Shown: positions 52,163-62,146, counted from the stretch's first letter. The stretch: DNA of 64,000 nt from Aliagarivorans marinus DSM 23064 (GCF_000429485.1 NZ_KE386908.1:1-64000), one strand, 5' to 3'. Translations and numbers: made by a program. Notes: generated from the sequence alone by a model not told the origin.

Positions 52163-53179
52163 ATGTATCCCTTGAAACGACTTTCGCTGCTTATCGTTAC
52201 CTTTGTTGTCAGTTTGGCGCTGTTTATTGTGTGGCTGGCACACAACCTAAATATGGAGCAACAGCATCAGCTGGGAGAAGTTGAGCGCGCCAGCGAACTT
52301 GCACATCAACAGGCGCTGGAGCTGCAACAGCAGTTGAAGTTAACCGAGCAGGCGTTGGTTATTGGCCAAGCCGAAGTGGAGCAGCTGCAGCAGGTGCTGC
52401 GCCAAAGCGAGGAGCTCAATGCCGAGCTGCAAGAAGAGCTGAGCCTGTATCGGCGGATTATGGCCCCGGAACAGAGCGCCGGTGGCGCGGTGATTGAGCG
52501 CTTCCAACTGCAAAAGCAATTGAGTGAGGGCTACTACCGGATGCAGATCCTGCTGATTCAAGTGGCCCATAAAAAGCGCTGGCTCGATGGCGATGTGGAC
52601 TTGCTGATCAGCGGTAGCGAACAAGGCGAGCCGCGTGAGTATCGCTTATCGGATCTGCGTGATAGCGGCAGTTTGCCCAGCTTTAAGTTCCGTTACTTTC
52701 AGGAGCTAAGCAGTAACTTTAAGCTGCCTGAGGGCTTTTTACCGGAGCATGTTGAGGTGGTGGTCAGCTTCAAGGCCGATAATGCCAGCAAGGTGAACCG
52801 ATTGACCCTCAATCAAGAGTGGCAACCGCTGGCCATCGTCGATGACTACCCGGTCGCGGGCATCGAACTGCTGCCAACACCGGAGCTGGTTTCACCAGAG
52901 CTGCCGGAAGACGCGCCGGAACAAGCGGTGCAACAGAGCGGATTTGCTGAGGCTGAAGCGCCAAGCACCAGTGAGTCGATCTCACAAGCAGAGACTCAGA
53001 TGGAACCAATGAAGCCGGTTGAGAAAATCACCACGGTTGAGCTGATTGAATCCGATGGCGAGGCGAATCAAGCTGCGCCTTCAGCCACTAGATTGGTGGT
53101 GCCTCAAGGTCAATCCAGTGGCAACGGGGCGAACACCACTGATTCACCCCGAAACACCATGCAGCTAGATAGCAACTAA
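52163..53179 (+). CDS. Membrane-anchored coiled-coil protein (DUF6776-like)
   Basis: 338 aa. One N-terminal TM (LLIVTFVVSLALFIVWL), then a long Gln/Leu/Glu coiled coil (about 30-95), a compact beta domain (about 105-230, GYYRMQILLIQVAHKKR, VEVVVSFKA), and a Pro/Glu/Ser-rich C-terminal tail. Family resembles DUF6776. Found near erpA in related marine genomes; function unknown. Its end overlaps the convergent oxidoreductase gene by 15 bp. Confidence 0.72.
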   Translation: MYPLKRLSLLIVTFVVSLALFIVWLAHNLNMEQQHQLGEVERASELAHQQALELQQQLKLTEQALVIGQAEVEQLQQVLRQSEELNAELQEELSLYRRIMAPEQSAGGAVIERFQLQKQLSEGYYRMQILLIQVAHKKRWLDGDVDLLISGSEQGEPREYRLSDLRDSGSLPSFKFRYFQELSSNFKLPEGFLPEHVEVVVSFKADNASKVNRLTLNQEWQPLAIVDDYPVAGIELLPTPELVSPELPEDAPEQAVQQSGFAEAEAPSTSESISQAETQMEPMKPVEKITTVELIESDGEANQAAPSATRLVVPQGQSSGNGANTTDSPRNTMQLDSN

Positions 53180-54166
53180 CAGCTTGCCGTCGTTGCTGCC
53201 ATCAAACAGCATATTCACGCCTAACTTGGCGGACTCTAGCCCCTCCAGTACATGCACTTTGTGCTGTAGTTTGCCTTGTTGCAGGTACACTAACAGACCT
53301 TGAATAAGCTCCGGCGCGCGCTGGAAGTGATCGGTGATGGTGAAGCCTTCGACGCGAGCTCGCCGCTTAATCAAGTTGATCCAGCTAGGCGCAAGGGCTG
53401 GCTGGGCGCTGTGATAATCGGCAATCAGGCCACACACCGCCACCCGACCATGGGGATTGATCCGTTCGATAACGTGGTGCTGGGTCTCGCCCCCGGTGTT
53501 CTCAAACATATAGTCGATGCCATTGGGCGCAAACTGGTCCAGCTTGGTAGCAATGTCATCGCTTTTGTAGTTGATAACGCCTTGAGCGCCCAGTTGTTGC
53601 AGCCATTGGCATTTCTCGTCACTACCCGCCAGCGCAATCACATTCAGACCATCGGCGACTGCCATCTGCACCACTACCGAGCCGACTGCGCCCGCAGCCC
53701 CGGTTACCACGATGGTTTTGCCTGCTTCGGCTTCCAGTACATCTTTGTAGCCAATGATTGCTGTTTGGCCGGGCATGCCTAAGGCTGACAAGGCCAGCTC
53801 GGGAGTAACCCCTGCAGGTAACAGGCTAAGCCCCGTGCCATTGCTTATCAGCTGCTCGGTCCAACCGGTCATTCCTGCAACTCGAGCGCCTACTGGGAAC
53901 TCGCTGTGTTGCGATTCGATGATCTCGCCTACACCTAGAGAGCGCATCACCTCGCCGATGGCAACTGGCGGGATATAGCTGTTGGGATCGGGGCTGACCC
54001 AACCGCGCATCGCGGGGTCTAGCGAGAGGTGCGTCACCTTCACCCGAAACTCGCCTGCCCCCAGTGGCTGAGCCTCAAACTGGCGGGTCTCGAAGGTTTG
54101 CTGGTCGATACTGTGAGTTGGGTACTCGCGCAATACGATCGCTTGGTAGTGAGAGGCATGTTCCAT
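53165..54166 (-). CDS. MDR-type NADP-dependent oxidoreductase (CurA/LTB4DH-like)
   Basis: 333 aa medium-chain reductase without the structural zinc lobe. Substrate-lobe motif LDPAMRGWV, nucleotide-binding TGAAGAVGSVVVQMA, and a C-terminal MLFDGSNDGKLLV typical of the leukotriene B4 12-hydroxydehydrogenase/CurA group that reduces enones. ATG 54166, with AAGGA seven bases upstream, begins MEHASHYQ. Divergent from a LysR gene, its likely regulator. Confidence 0.9.
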   Translation of the reverse strand: MEHASHYQAIVLREYPTHSIDQQTFETRQFEAQPLGAGEFRVKVTHLSLDPAMRGWVSPDPNSYIPPVAIGEVMRSLGVGEIIESQHSEFPVGARVAGMTGWTEQLISNGTGLSLLPAGVTPELALSALGMPGQTAIIGYKDVLEAEAGKTIVVTGAAGAVGSVVVQMAVADGLNVIALAGSDEKCQWLQQLGAQGVINYKSDDIATKLDQFAPNGIDYMFENTGGETQHHVIERINPHGRVAVCGLIADYHSAQPALAPSWINLIKRRARVEGFTITDHFQRAPELIQGLLVYLQQGKLQHKVHVLEGLESAKLGVNMLFDGSNDGKLLVAI

Positions 54167-54380
54167 CTTGCTGTCCTTAATTGAGTGATAAGCAAATGCT
54201 GAGTGATAAACAAACGAGGGTTGATAGTGCAAGTATAGAGAGACGCACTTTTAGCCAAAACCGTATAGTGAGCTAAAGTAATTTGCGTAAAATGCAAAAA
54301 GTGGTTTCGCGCTTGCGGACTGCGGGGAGCTAAAGGCTCAAGGCCTCGAGTTTGAATTCGGGTCATTGATAGGAGAGCAC

Positions 54381-55298
54381 ATGGATCAACTACAGGCTAT
54401 GCACTACTTCGTGCTAGTGGCTGAGCAGGGCAGCTTCTCGGCGGTGGCGGATGCGCTCAATTGCCCGGTATCGAAGGTATCGCGCCAGATACAAGCGTTG
54501 GAGAGTACCCTGAAAGGCGAGTTGGTGCTGCGCTCTACCCGGCGCAACCAACTCACTGAGTTAGGCCAGCTGTACCTACCTCGTTGCCGCGAGATTTTGG
54601 CGGCGGTGGCGCAGTCCAACGATGTGGTCGCACAATACCAAAGTCTGCCGAGTGGGCGGCTGCGTATCACCGCCATGCCCAGCTATGCGGAGCTGCAGTT
54701 ACTTCCCGCGATAGAGGGCTTGCAGCAGCGTTATCCGCAGTTAGTTATCGACTTGGAGCTTACCGACCAAGTGATGGACTTTTACCAACACAACATCGAT
54801 ATCGCTATTCGCGGCGGACTGCTTGGCGACCAACGCCTAGTGGCCCACCGATTAGAAGACAACCAGTTCCTGTTATGTGCAGCGCCGAGTTACCTCAAGC
54901 ACTATGGCCGTCCCAGCCATTATCGCGAGTTGGTTCAGCACTATGCATTGGATTACCGTTCCCCACGTGGTGAACTGCCTTGGCGAGTAAAAGAAGCGGG
55001 CAACTGGGTCAAAGTGGATGTGCAGAAGCGACTGGTGACCAACTCGACGCAGTTATTGCTGCGTCAGGTACTAGAGGGTAAGGGCTTAGCGATGCTGCCG
55101 CTTTGGTCGATCCGCAGCTATCTGGCTGCTGGGCAGCTGGAATTGCTAGATCTTGAGCCCACGATAGGTGGGGGCGATAGCGACTTGGGGGTACATTTGC
55201 TCTATCAACGCTCCCGTTATGAAGTCCCCAAGGTCCGGGTGGCAGTCGATTACCTGCTTGCTCAGCTCTGCGAAAACAGTGGTCGGACGAATACTTGA
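54381..55298 (+). CDS. LysR-family transcriptional regulator
   Basis: 305 aa. N-terminal winged HTH ([32 protein letters not shown]), then the periplasmic-binding-like ligand domain (about 90-300). The start ATG 54381 follows GGAGAG. Divergent from the enone-reductase-type gene, so it probably controls it. Its last codons overlap the promoter of erpA. Confidence 0.92.
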   Translation: MDQLQAMHYFVLVAEQGSFSAVADALNCPVSKVSRQIQALESTLKGELVLRSTRRNQLTELGQLYLPRCREILAAVAQSNDVVAQYQSLPSGRLRITAMPSYAELQLLPAIEGLQQRYPQLVIDLELTDQVMDFYQHNIDIAIRGGLLGDQRLVAHRLEDNQFLLCAAPSYLKHYGRPSHYRELVQHYALDYRSPRGELPWRVKEAGNWVKVDVQKRLVTNSTQLLLRQVLEGKGLAMLPLWSIRSYLAAGQLELLDLEPTIGGGDSDLGVHLLYQRSRYEVPKVRVAVDYLLAQLCENSGRTNT

Positions 55299-55323
55299 AC
55301 TAATTAGTCGGGTATTAGATAAT
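55291..55323 (+). promoter_or_regulatory. erpA promoter with IscR type 1-like site
   Basis: Bases 55291-55315 (25 bp) match the IscR type 1 consensus ATASYYGACTRWWWYAGTCRRSTAT at 22 positions. The promoter TTGAAC (55295-55300), 17-bp spacer, GATAAT (55318-55323) is embedded in it, so bound [2Fe-2S]-IscR would block RNA polymerase. E. coli erpA is an IscR target, which supports the reading. The site overlaps the lysR stop codon. Confidence 0.7.
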
Positions 55324-55353
55324 GCGGCCATTATTAATCCGAGGAATCCCATA

Positions 55354-55713
55354 GTGTCAGAGTCAGTAGTAAGCGAAACCAGTGCCTTTCCTATCCAGTT
55401 CACCGACGCCGCCGCGCTGCGCGTTAAAGAGCTGATTGCCGAGGAAGAGAACGATGCGCTGAAGCTGCGAGTGTACGTCACTGGCGGTGGTTGCTCTGGT
55501 TTCTCCTATGGCTTCACCTTCGATGAGAAAGTGAATGACGGTGATACCGTAGTGACCAATCAGGGCGTTGAGATGGTGGTTGATTCTATGAGCCTGCAAT
55601 ACTTGGTGGGCGGCATCGTTGACTTTACCTCAGGCTTGGAAGGCTCGCGCTTTTTGGTCAACAACCCCAACGCTAGCACTACATGTGGTTGTGGCTCTTC
55701 GTTCAGTATCTAA
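55354..55713 (+). CDS. erpA: Iron-sulfur cluster insertion protein ErpA
   Basis: 119 aa A-type carrier that delivers [4Fe-4S] or [2Fe-2S] clusters to apo-enzymes. Three cluster Cys: GGGCSGF and the C-terminal CGCGSSF. Start GTG 55354 with GAGGAA seven bases upstream; longer upstream codons would run into the lysR gene. The length agrees with E. coli (114 aa). Under a promoter with an IscR-like site. Confidence 0.95.
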   Translation: MSESVVSETSAFPIQFTDAAALRVKELIAEEENDALKLRVYVTGGGCSGFSYGFTFDEKVNDGDTVVTNQGVEMVVDSMSLQYLVGGIVDFTSGLEGSRFLVNNPNASTTCGCGSSFSI

Positions 55714-55736
55714 CTGGTGAGTCGAAAATCTACTTT

Positions 55737-55764
55737 GAAAACCCGGCCTTAGCCGGGTTTTTTA
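55737..55764 (+). terminator. Intrinsic terminator of erpA
   Basis: AAAACCCGGC-CTTA-GCCGGGTTTT followed by TTATT: GC stem with A/T flanks and U-tract. The rest of the 322-bp spacer to the RND adaptor gene (55714-56035) shows no other supported element. Confidence 0.9.
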
Positions 55765-56035
55765 TTGCCTGTGGCAAAGGGGTGTGAGCGCACTCAGCCG
55801 TTTGGCTGTACTAATAATTGTACGCTTGGTCAAAAACGGGTCAAAAAATAGCAAGATATGACAATTAGAGCGCTTACTTTAGGGGTAAAGTAGCCCGTGG
55901 TATGCTGCTTCTTTACCAGTTGCACAAATTGGCGACCAGTTTGCGCCGCTTGCTGCAGGTAAAGACTCTCAAATGTAGAAAGATTGGTTTTCACTTTCAG
56001 CTTGGCTGTTGGTTTTGGATAAGGACGTTCCACCT

Positions 56036-57157
56036 ATGTTTTCGCGTTTTCGACAATTCGTTGCTGTTCGCCCCTACTTGTTTTCGATTCTGATCGTCTT
56101 GGCCGTGTGCCTGTGGATGGCCTCTGGCATGACACCCGATGGCAGCAATAATGTGGTTGCAGCGGAGCAAGACGGGAGTCTGAATGCTCCGCCGCCAACC
56201 CGGGTTCAAGTGAGCCAATTCCAAACCGAAACCATCGAAGATCAATTGCTCTTGTATGGTCACACTGAGGCGCGTCGGGTTAGCGTGATATCTGCCGAGG
56301 TCTCCGGTCGCCTGATTGAGTATCTGGTGGACCCGGGCCGCGAAGTGAAGAAGGGTCAACCGTTGGCGCGGCTGGATGTACAAGACCGCCGTTCGCAATT
56401 AGCCCGTGCTCAGGCCTTGCTGGCGCAGCGCGAGATTGAATACGAAGGCGTGAAAGCGCTTAATAAACAAGGCTTCCAAGGTAAGGCTAGCTTGGCGCAG
56501 GCGCGCGCTGCCCTGGTCGAGGCGCAATCCTCGGTGGAAAACCTGCAGTTGGCGATTACCAATACTCAGGTGTTGGCACCCTACGACAGCGTGTTTGATG
56601 AGCGGATGGTGGAAGAGGGCGCATTCTTAGGCATTGGCGATCCTATTCTTAAGTTGGCCGAAACTCGCCGTTTAATCGTTCGCACCGATGTGGCCGAGCG
56701 CGATATCCAAAAACTGCGCTTAGGCATGCCAGCTCAGGTAACACTGCTCAATGGTGAAGCGGTAGAAGGCGAGGTGGACTTTATCGCAGCGGTTTCCAAC
56801 CCCAATACACTGACCTTCCGAGTTGAGGTGTTGGTGGAGAACCCCGATGCGGTGCTCAAAGCTGGCCTGAGCGCTGAGGTGCGTATCCCCCTTGGCGAAC
56901 TGCAGGCGCTAAAAGTCACCCCAGCGGTACTGGCCTTGGATGAAGATGGCACCTTAGGGGTGAAAACCGTGGTGGATGAGCGAGTCGCCTTTGTGCCGGC
57001 TCAGTTGCTGCGCTCCGAGTCTGATGGCGCTTGGCTGGGTGGCTTTGACGGTGAGGTAACCATTATTACCCTCGGCCAAGGCTTTGTTCGCCATGGCGAT
57101 CCGGTTGATGCGGTGCCTTACCAAGGCGCGGCGGCAGCCGAGGAGCTAAGCCAATGA
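56036..57157 (+). CDS. RND efflux periplasmic adaptor (HlyD/MFP family)
   Basis: 373 aa. N-terminal TM (PYLFSILIVLAVCLWMA), a lipoyl half (SAEVSGRLIEYLVDPGREVKKGQPL), a coiled-coil hairpin (about 110-160), second lipoyl half (TQVLAPYDSVFDERMVEEGAF) and barrel domain. It links the RND pump to an outer-membrane channel; no TolC-type gene is in the window. The start ATG 56036 has AAGGA upstream. Stop and RND start overlap as ATGA. Confidence 0.92.
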   Translation: MFSRFRQFVAVRPYLFSILIVLAVCLWMASGMTPDGSNNVVAAEQDGSLNAPPPTRVQVSQFQTETIEDQLLLYGHTEARRVSVISAEVSGRLIEYLVDPGREVKKGQPLARLDVQDRRSQLARAQALLAQREIEYEGVKALNKQGFQGKASLAQARAALVEAQSSVENLQLAITNTQVLAPYDSVFDERMVEEGAFLGIGDPILKLAETRRLIVRTDVAERDIQKLRLGMPAQVTLLNGEAVEGEVDFIAAVSNPNTLTFRVEVLVENPDAVLKAGLSAEVRIPLGELQALKVTPAVLALDEDGTLGVKTVVDERVAFVPAQLLRSESDGAWLGGFDGEVTIITLGQGFVRHGDPVDAVPYQGAAAAEELSQ

Positions 57158-60100
57158 AGGCGCTAATCGAAGCGGCACTCTCGCGTAGCCGAACAGTCAT
57201 CTCGCTACTGGTGTTTCTGCTGATCGCCGGGGTGAGCACCTTTATCAGTATTCCCAAAGAGGCCGAGCCAGATATTGAAATCCCGGTTATCTATGTGTCG
57301 ATGGCCCACGATGGGATCTCGCCGCAAGATGCTGAGCGCCTGCTGATCCGCCCCATGGAGCAGGCTCTTCAATCGCTGGAAGGGCTCAAAGAGATGACCG
57401 CAACCGCCGCCGAAGGCCATGGCTCGGTGGTGCTGGAGTTTGAAGTCGGCGTACCGCTGAGTGAGGCGATGGCCGATGTGCGCGCCAAAGTCGACGAAGC
57501 CAAGCCCAAGCTGCCGGAAGGCGGGGAAGAGCCCGAGGTGCATCAAGTCACCTTAGCCAGCGAGCAACCGGCGATTACGGTGCTGCTATATGGCGAGCTG
57601 CCACTGCGCGCCTTGCTGACCGCGGCCCGCGAGCTGCGCGATGAGATTGAAACCATGCCCGAGGTGCTGGAGGTGGAGATCGGCGGTGACCGCGATGACT
57701 ATCTGGAGATCCTGGTCGACCCGATGCTGATGGAGAGCTACGGCCTCGACCAGTACGATATCGCCTCATTGATCAGCCGCAACAACCGCCTGGTTACCGC
57801 AGGCACCATGGACAGTGGCAGCGGCCGCTACGCCATCAAGGTTCCAGCAGTGTTCGAGACGGTTAAAGATGTGGTGGACTTGCCGGTTAAAGTTGATGGC
57901 GACCGGGTGGTGACCTTTGGTGATGTTGCTACTATCCGCCGCAGCTTCAAAGACCCCAGTACCTACGCACGGGTAAACGGCCAGCCGACCATCTCCTTGG
58001 AAGTCAGTAAGCGCCCCGGCGAGAACCTGATTAACACTATTGGCCAGGTCAAAGAGCTGGTGAGTCAGGCCAAGACCTTCTGGCCCGAGAGCCTGCAGGT
58101 GGGCTATGCCGGTGATACCTCGAAAGATGTGAAGACCATGCTCTCTGAGCTGCAAAATAACATCCTATCGGCGGTGCTGCTGGTGGTGATAGTGATCATC
58201 GCCGTGATGGGTGTGCGCTCATCCTTGCTGGTGGGCATCGCCATCCCGGGCTCGTTTTTGGCGGGGATTGTGCTGCTGGCAGTTTCGGGGCTGACCATCA
58301 ATATGGTGGTGCTGTTTGCGCTGATCATGGCGGTGGGTATGCTGGTGGATGGCGCTATTGTGGTAACCGAGTTCGCCGACCGACAGATGAGCGAAGGCGT
58401 GCCGCGCCACCAAGCCTATGCCAATGCGGCAACCCGCATGGCTTGGCCGATTATCGCCTCAACCGCCACCACCTTAGCGGCATTTGCGCCGCTACTGGCG
58501 TGGCCCGGAATCGTGGGGCAGTTTATGGGCTACTTGCCACTGACCTTGATTGCCACCTTGAGTGCCTCGTTGGTGATGGCGCTGATCTTTGTGCCAACCC
58601 TTGGCAAGGTGTTTGGTCGCCAGCGTAAGCTAAGCGACAAGCAGCAGCGACGCTTGGATCTGGCCGAAGAAGGGCGCTGGCAGGAACTTGATGGCTTTAC
58701 CGGTTTTTATCTGCGCTCGTTAAAACGTGCTGTGCGCATGCCCTTGGCGGTGCTGCTGCTGGCCATTGTGGGGGCTGTCGGGGTGATCTTCGCTTACGGC
58801 ACGGCAGGTAAGGGGGTTGAGTTCTTCCCCGAGGTTGAGCCCAACGGCTTTACCATTGTGATGCGCTCCTACGGCGATTTCTCCATTGAAGAGCAGCTGG
58901 CAGTGGTTAAGCGAGCCGAAGATCAGATCCTCGATCTGGACGACTACGAGACGCTGTACACCGTGGTGGGTGGCGAGCAGCTAGGCAGTATTCGGGTCAA
59001 CCTTAAGGATTGGGACCTGCGTCGCCCGGCCAATGAGATCATCGAGGAGATGCGTGAGCGTTTGTCGGTTATTGCTGGCCTCGAGATCGAGTTCCGCAAG
59101 GATAAAGCCGGTCCTCCGGGGGGCAAAGATCTGCAGATCGAGCTCAGCTCGCGCTTCCCTGAGCGCTTGCCCGAGATGACCAAAAAGCTGCGGCAGCTGG
59201 TGGAGCAAAGCCCGGCCTTTGTAAACATCGAGGACAGCACCGCCAAACCGGGCATCGAGTGGCAGGTGAAGGTAGATCGTGGCAATGCGTCGCGCTACGG
59301 GGCAGACGTCTCGCTGCTGGGCAACTCGCTGCAGTTTATGACCAATGGCCTGAAGATCGGCGGTTATCGCCCCGATGATGCCGATGACGAGTTAGACATT
59401 CAGGTGCGTTACCCCGAGCAGTACCGCAGCATTGCTCGGCTTAGCGACCTGCGGGTGAAGACCGCCTACGGCATGGTGCCGATCACCAGCTTTGTGCGCC
59501 TTGAGCCACACCAGAAGCAGGATGTGATCAATAAAGTGGATGGCAAGCAGGTGCTGACGGTCGGCGCTGATATGGCGCCGGGCTTTAACCTCAGCGTTGA
59601 GCTGCCCAAGCTGGAGCAACAGGCAATGGCCTTGGAGCTAGACCCATTGGTGAACATTCGGATCCGCGGTGAGAATGAGGATCAGGAAGAGAGCACGGTG
59701 TTCCTTGAGCAGGCATTCTTAGTGGCGTTATTCGCCATGGGGCTGATCTTGGTGACTCAATTCAACAGCTTTTATCAGGCGGGACTTATCCTGTCGGCGG
59801 TGCTGTTCTCCACCGTTGGGGTGTTGCTTGGTCTGCTGATCGCGCAGCAGCCGTTTGGCTTGATCATGAGCGGAATCGGGGTGATTACCCTGGCGGGGAT
59901 TGTGGTGAACAACAATATCGTACTTATCGATACCTACAACGTGTTCCGCAAGCAAGGGATGGACTGTATCGATGCAGTTATGCGCACTGGTGCCCAGCGT
60001 TTGCGTCCGGTGATGCTAACCACGGTCACCACGATTTTGGGCTTGTTGCCGATGGTGCTGGAGCTGAACATCGACCTGTTTAATCGCCATATCAGTGTTG

Positions 60101-60291
60101 GTGCGCCCTCTAGCCAGTGGTGGTCACAGCTGGCGACTGCGGTGGCTGGTGGACTGGCATTTGCCTCGGTGCTGACGCTGATCCTTACTCCTTGTTTGTT
60201 GGTGTTGGGCAATCGTATGCATCACTTTGGCGAGCGACGCCGGATGAAGGCCAAGCAGCTTAAGTCGGTCGATGCAGCGGAAGCCGCCTAG
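57154..60291 (+). CDS. RND multidrug efflux permease
   Basis: 1045 aa proton-driven inner-membrane pump, twelve TM segments, two large periplasmic domains. N-terminus carries SIPKEAEPDIEIPVIYV (typical FPEAxPDIxxP), TM4 has the proton-relay pattern MAVGMLVDGAIVVTEFADRQ with adjacent Asp/Glu, and the C-terminal repeat GVITLAGIVVNNNIVLIDTYN. Substrate unknown; divergent from known AcrB-type in lacking clear drug-pocket identity. Coupled to the adaptor by ATGA overlap. Confidence 0.93.
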   Translation: MKALIEAALSRSRTVISLLVFLLIAGVSTFISIPKEAEPDIEIPVIYVSMAHDGISPQDAERLLIRPMEQALQSLEGLKEMTATAAEGHGSVVLEFEVGVPLSEAMADVRAKVDEAKPKLPEGGEEPEVHQVTLASEQPAITVLLYGELPLRALLTAARELRDEIETMPEVLEVEIGGDRDDYLEILVDPMLMESYGLDQYDIASLISRNNRLVTAGTMDSGSGRYAIKVPAVFETVKDVVDLPVKVDGDRVVTFGDVATIRRSFKDPSTYARVNGQPTISLEVSKRPGENLINTIGQVKELVSQAKTFWPESLQVGYAGDTSKDVKTMLSELQNNILSAVLLVVIVIIAVMGVRSSLLVGIAIPGSFLAGIVLLAVSGLTINMVVLFALIMAVGMLVDGAIVVTEFADRQMSEGVPRHQAYANAATRMAWPIIASTATTLAAFAPLLAWPGIVGQFMGYLPLTLIATLSASLVMALIFVPTLGKVFGRQRKLSDKQQRRLDLAEEGRWQELDGFTGFYLRSLKRAVRMPLAVLLLAIVGAVGVIFAYGTAGKGVEFFPEVEPNGFTIVMRSYGDFSIEEQLAVVKRAEDQILDLDDYETLYTVVGGEQLGSIRVNLKDWDLRRPANEIIEEMRERLSVIAGLEIEFRKDKAGPPGGKDLQIELSSRFPERLPEMTKKLRQLVEQSPAFVNIEDSTAKPGIEWQVKVDRGNASRYGADVSLLGNSLQFMTNGLKIGGYRPDDADDELDIQVRYPEQYRSIARLSDLRVKTAYGMVPITSFVRLEPHQKQDVINKVDGKQVLTVGADMAPGFNLSVELPKLEQQAMALELDPLVNIRIRGENEDQEESTVFLEQAFLVALFAMGLILVTQFNSFYQAGLILSAVLFSTVGVLLGLLIAQQPFGLIMSGIGVITLAGIVVNNNIVLIDTYNVFRKQGMDCIDAVMRTGAQRLRPVMLTTVTTILGLLPMVLELNIDLFNRHISVGAPSSQWWSQLATAVAGGLAFASVLTLILTPCLLVLGNRMHHFGERRRMKAKQLKSVDAAEAA

Positions 60292-60329
60292 CCGACATGC
60301 CGGGTGTTTTGATACCTCTTAAGTAAAAC

Positions 60330-60361
60330 ATCACCGCTTCAGCTAAGCATGAAGCGGTGAT
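60330..60361 (+). terminator. Terminator hairpin after the RND gene
   Basis: ATCACCGCTTC, 10-base loop, GAAGCGGTGAT, followed by CTTCCTC: 11-bp perfect stem 38 bp after the stop, with only a weak T-rich tail. Confidence 0.7.
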
Positions 60362-60454
60362 CTTCCTCACCAATCTGTTAATCGTCGCCGCTGTTCGCTG
60401 GCTTACTCGCTCACTCAACTAAACTGACCAAGATAGTACGGGTTGGAGAGAGCT

Positions 60455-61333
60455 ATGCGTTTGATTTTACGTATTAAATTGAGTGTTTTGTTATTATGCT
60501 CGATGATCTTTTCTGCATTCGCTGTCGATGTGGTCCGCTATAACCCTCCCCATTCGCAAGAAGATAAGCGCAATGATTACCCGCTAACGGTGCTCACCGC
60601 TGCCCTGGAGGCCACCGAGGAAGAGTACGGCGCTTACCGCATCGATTACGCGCCGTTTTTACTGCGTCGTGAGCGAGCGCTCAAAGAGTTGTTGCATGGC
60701 GAGATCATTAACGTCTACAGCGCTGCCAGCCAGCAGCATTGGGAGGAGACTCTACCGCCTATCTATTTCCCAATCCTTCGAGGGCTGCTCAACTATCGCT
60801 TGTTACTGATTAATCGTAAGGATGAAGCGGTGTTCGCTAACTTGAGCACTAATGAGCAGCTGATGAGCCTACGCGCTGGGCTGGGTGCCCAGTGGAGTAC
60901 TACCAAAGTATTTCGCTCGCAAGGCTACGCCATCGTTACTAGCAACAACTACGATGGCTTGTTTGGCATGTTGCACTATGGGCGTTTTGACTATTTTAGT
61001 CGCGGTATTAACGAGATTTATTCGGAATTCGATGCATATCGCGGCAAGTACCCCAGTATGGCCATTGAGCAAACTAAAGCGCTACACGTGCCGCTACCGG
61101 TGTTCTTCTTCGTGGCTCCGAATGAGGTGCGCCTGCGCGAGCGGATCGAAAAAGGGCTTTGGGCACTGCAAGAAAGTGGCGAGTTTAAACAGATATTCGA
61201 CCGCTTCCACGGCGATGCCATCCGTCGGGCCAATATTAAAGACAAGCTGGTGTTGCATATCGACAATCCCTTCTTAAGCGATCATCCCATCTATGAAAAC
61301 CTTGCGCTTTGGGTGTCGCCAGAAGAGTATTAG
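60455..61333 (+). CDS. Periplasmic solute-binding-like protein (SBP family 3 fold)
   Basis: 292 aa with a signal peptide (SVLLLCSMIFSAFA). The two-lobe pattern of family 3 binding proteins is present (VDVVRYNPP at the front, LSTNEQLMSLRAGLGAQWSTT in the hinge, LWALQESGEFKQIFDRF at the end). No ABC permease genes nearby, so it is a stand-alone, possibly a sensor or enzyme-like member. The start ATG 60455 follows GGAGAGAGCT. Confidence 0.75.
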   Translation: MRLILRIKLSVLLLCSMIFSAFAVDVVRYNPPHSQEDKRNDYPLTVLTAALEATEEEYGAYRIDYAPFLLRRERALKELLHGEIINVYSAASQQHWEETLPPIYFPILRGLLNYRLLLINRKDEAVFANLSTNEQLMSLRAGLGAQWSTTKVFRSQGYAIVTSNNYDGLFGMLHYGRFDYFSRGINEIYSEFDAYRGKYPSMAIEQTKALHVPLPVFFFVAPNEVRLRERIEKGLWALQESGEFKQIFDRFHGDAIRRANIKDKLVLHIDNPFLSDHPIYENLALWVSPEEY

Positions 61334-61381
61334 TTTGGTGAGGCGATACGTAGCGCGATAGCAAGTGCTTGCTGAAAGCGA

Positions 61382-61403
61382 GAAGGAGCCCAAAGGCTCC
61401 TTC
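61382..61403. terminator. Bidirectional terminator between convergent genes
   Basis: GAAGGAGCC-CAAA-GGCTCCTTC, followed by CTTT on the plus strand; 9-bp perfect stem shared by the binding-protein and barrel genes. Confidence 0.78.
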
Positions 61404-61411
61404 CTTTAACA

Positions 61412-61915
61412 CTAGAAGCGGTAGTAAGCGCCAATAGTGAAGTAGCTAGCATCTTGTTCCACGATGGTGTATTCAGCTTCGATACTGATGTTGTCAAAGT
61501 GGTAACCGCCACCGAAGCCCACAGACAGGCCGGTGTCGCTCCATGACTCAGAACCACCATAACCAGAAAGCTTAACCTTCTCGTTTAGCAGACCAAGGCG
61601 ACCTTTCAGGAACCAGTTGTTGTGGAAATCTGAGCGGTATGCGCCATAGATTGCGTAGGTGGTCATATCGTAGTCAAGGCCACTAAGGATGGTATCGCCA
61701 CCACCAAACATGGCATCGGCTTCTACTGCAAAGCCATTGTTAAACTGGTAGCCACCAGTAAAACCGAAGGTGCCGTCGTTTTTAAGTTCATCGATATCGA
61801 CAAGAATTGAGCCTGCTTTTAGGCCTAGGTAAGCACCTGCTTGAGTAGATGAGGCGTGGGCTGGAAGGGTGAGGGTGGCTGCCAAAAGTGCGGCCGCTGC
61901 AATGGAATGTTTCAT
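61412..61915 (-). CDS. Small outer-membrane beta-barrel (OmpA/OmpX-like fold)
   Basis: 167 aa. Signal peptide (LLAATLTLPAHASS), Gly/aromatic-rich strands (GFTGGYQFNNGFAVEADAMF; YDMTTYAIYGAYRSDF) and terminal YYRF ending in Phe. Eight strands fit. Belongs to the generic outer-membrane beta-barrel group; substrate or adhesion role unknown. Monocistronic. Confidence 0.8.
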   Translation of the reverse strand: MKHSIAAAALLAATLTLPAHASSTQAGAYLGLKAGSILVDIDELKNDGTFGFTGGYQFNNGFAVEADAMFGGGDTILSGLDYDMTTYAIYGAYRSDFHNNWFLKGRLGLLNEKVKLSGYGGSESWSDTGLSVGFGGGYHFDNISIEAEYTIVEQDASYFTIGAYYRF

Positions 61916-62111
61916 TATTGTTTCGCTTCAGTCTATTTATTGCTATAAAACGTGCGAATAATAACCGTATATGCTGACAAATCAAGTTTAAATGGGTGTA
62001 AGCACCATTAAGGAAGTGCGTTTTAGCGCTTTGTTCTTAGGAGCTGTGGGGTTGTCGATCTAACGCCTTGCATCTTCTGGAGGGGGAGAGTGGTAAAGCG
62101 TTAGGCCTAGA

Positions 62112-62127
62112 AGGGGCCTGAGCCCCT
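62112..62127 (-). terminator. Short hairpin after ohr
   Basis: AGGGGC-CTGA-GCCCCT: 6-bp stem downstream of the ohr stop, followed on the minus strand by TCTAGG; weak terminator candidate. Confidence 0.45.
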
Positions 62128-62146
62128 CCAATGTGTATACCGGCGT

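Noticed and set aside
54250-54366. Possible tRNA-like or recombination-site remnant upstream of lysR
   Set aside because: I could not fold a cloverleaf or find an integrase or duplicated end; it is treated as ordinary spacer.
55168-55353. N-terminal extension of erpA
   Set aside because: It runs through the lysR coding sequence and the proposed promoter; GTG 55354 has a good ribosome site and gives the family length.
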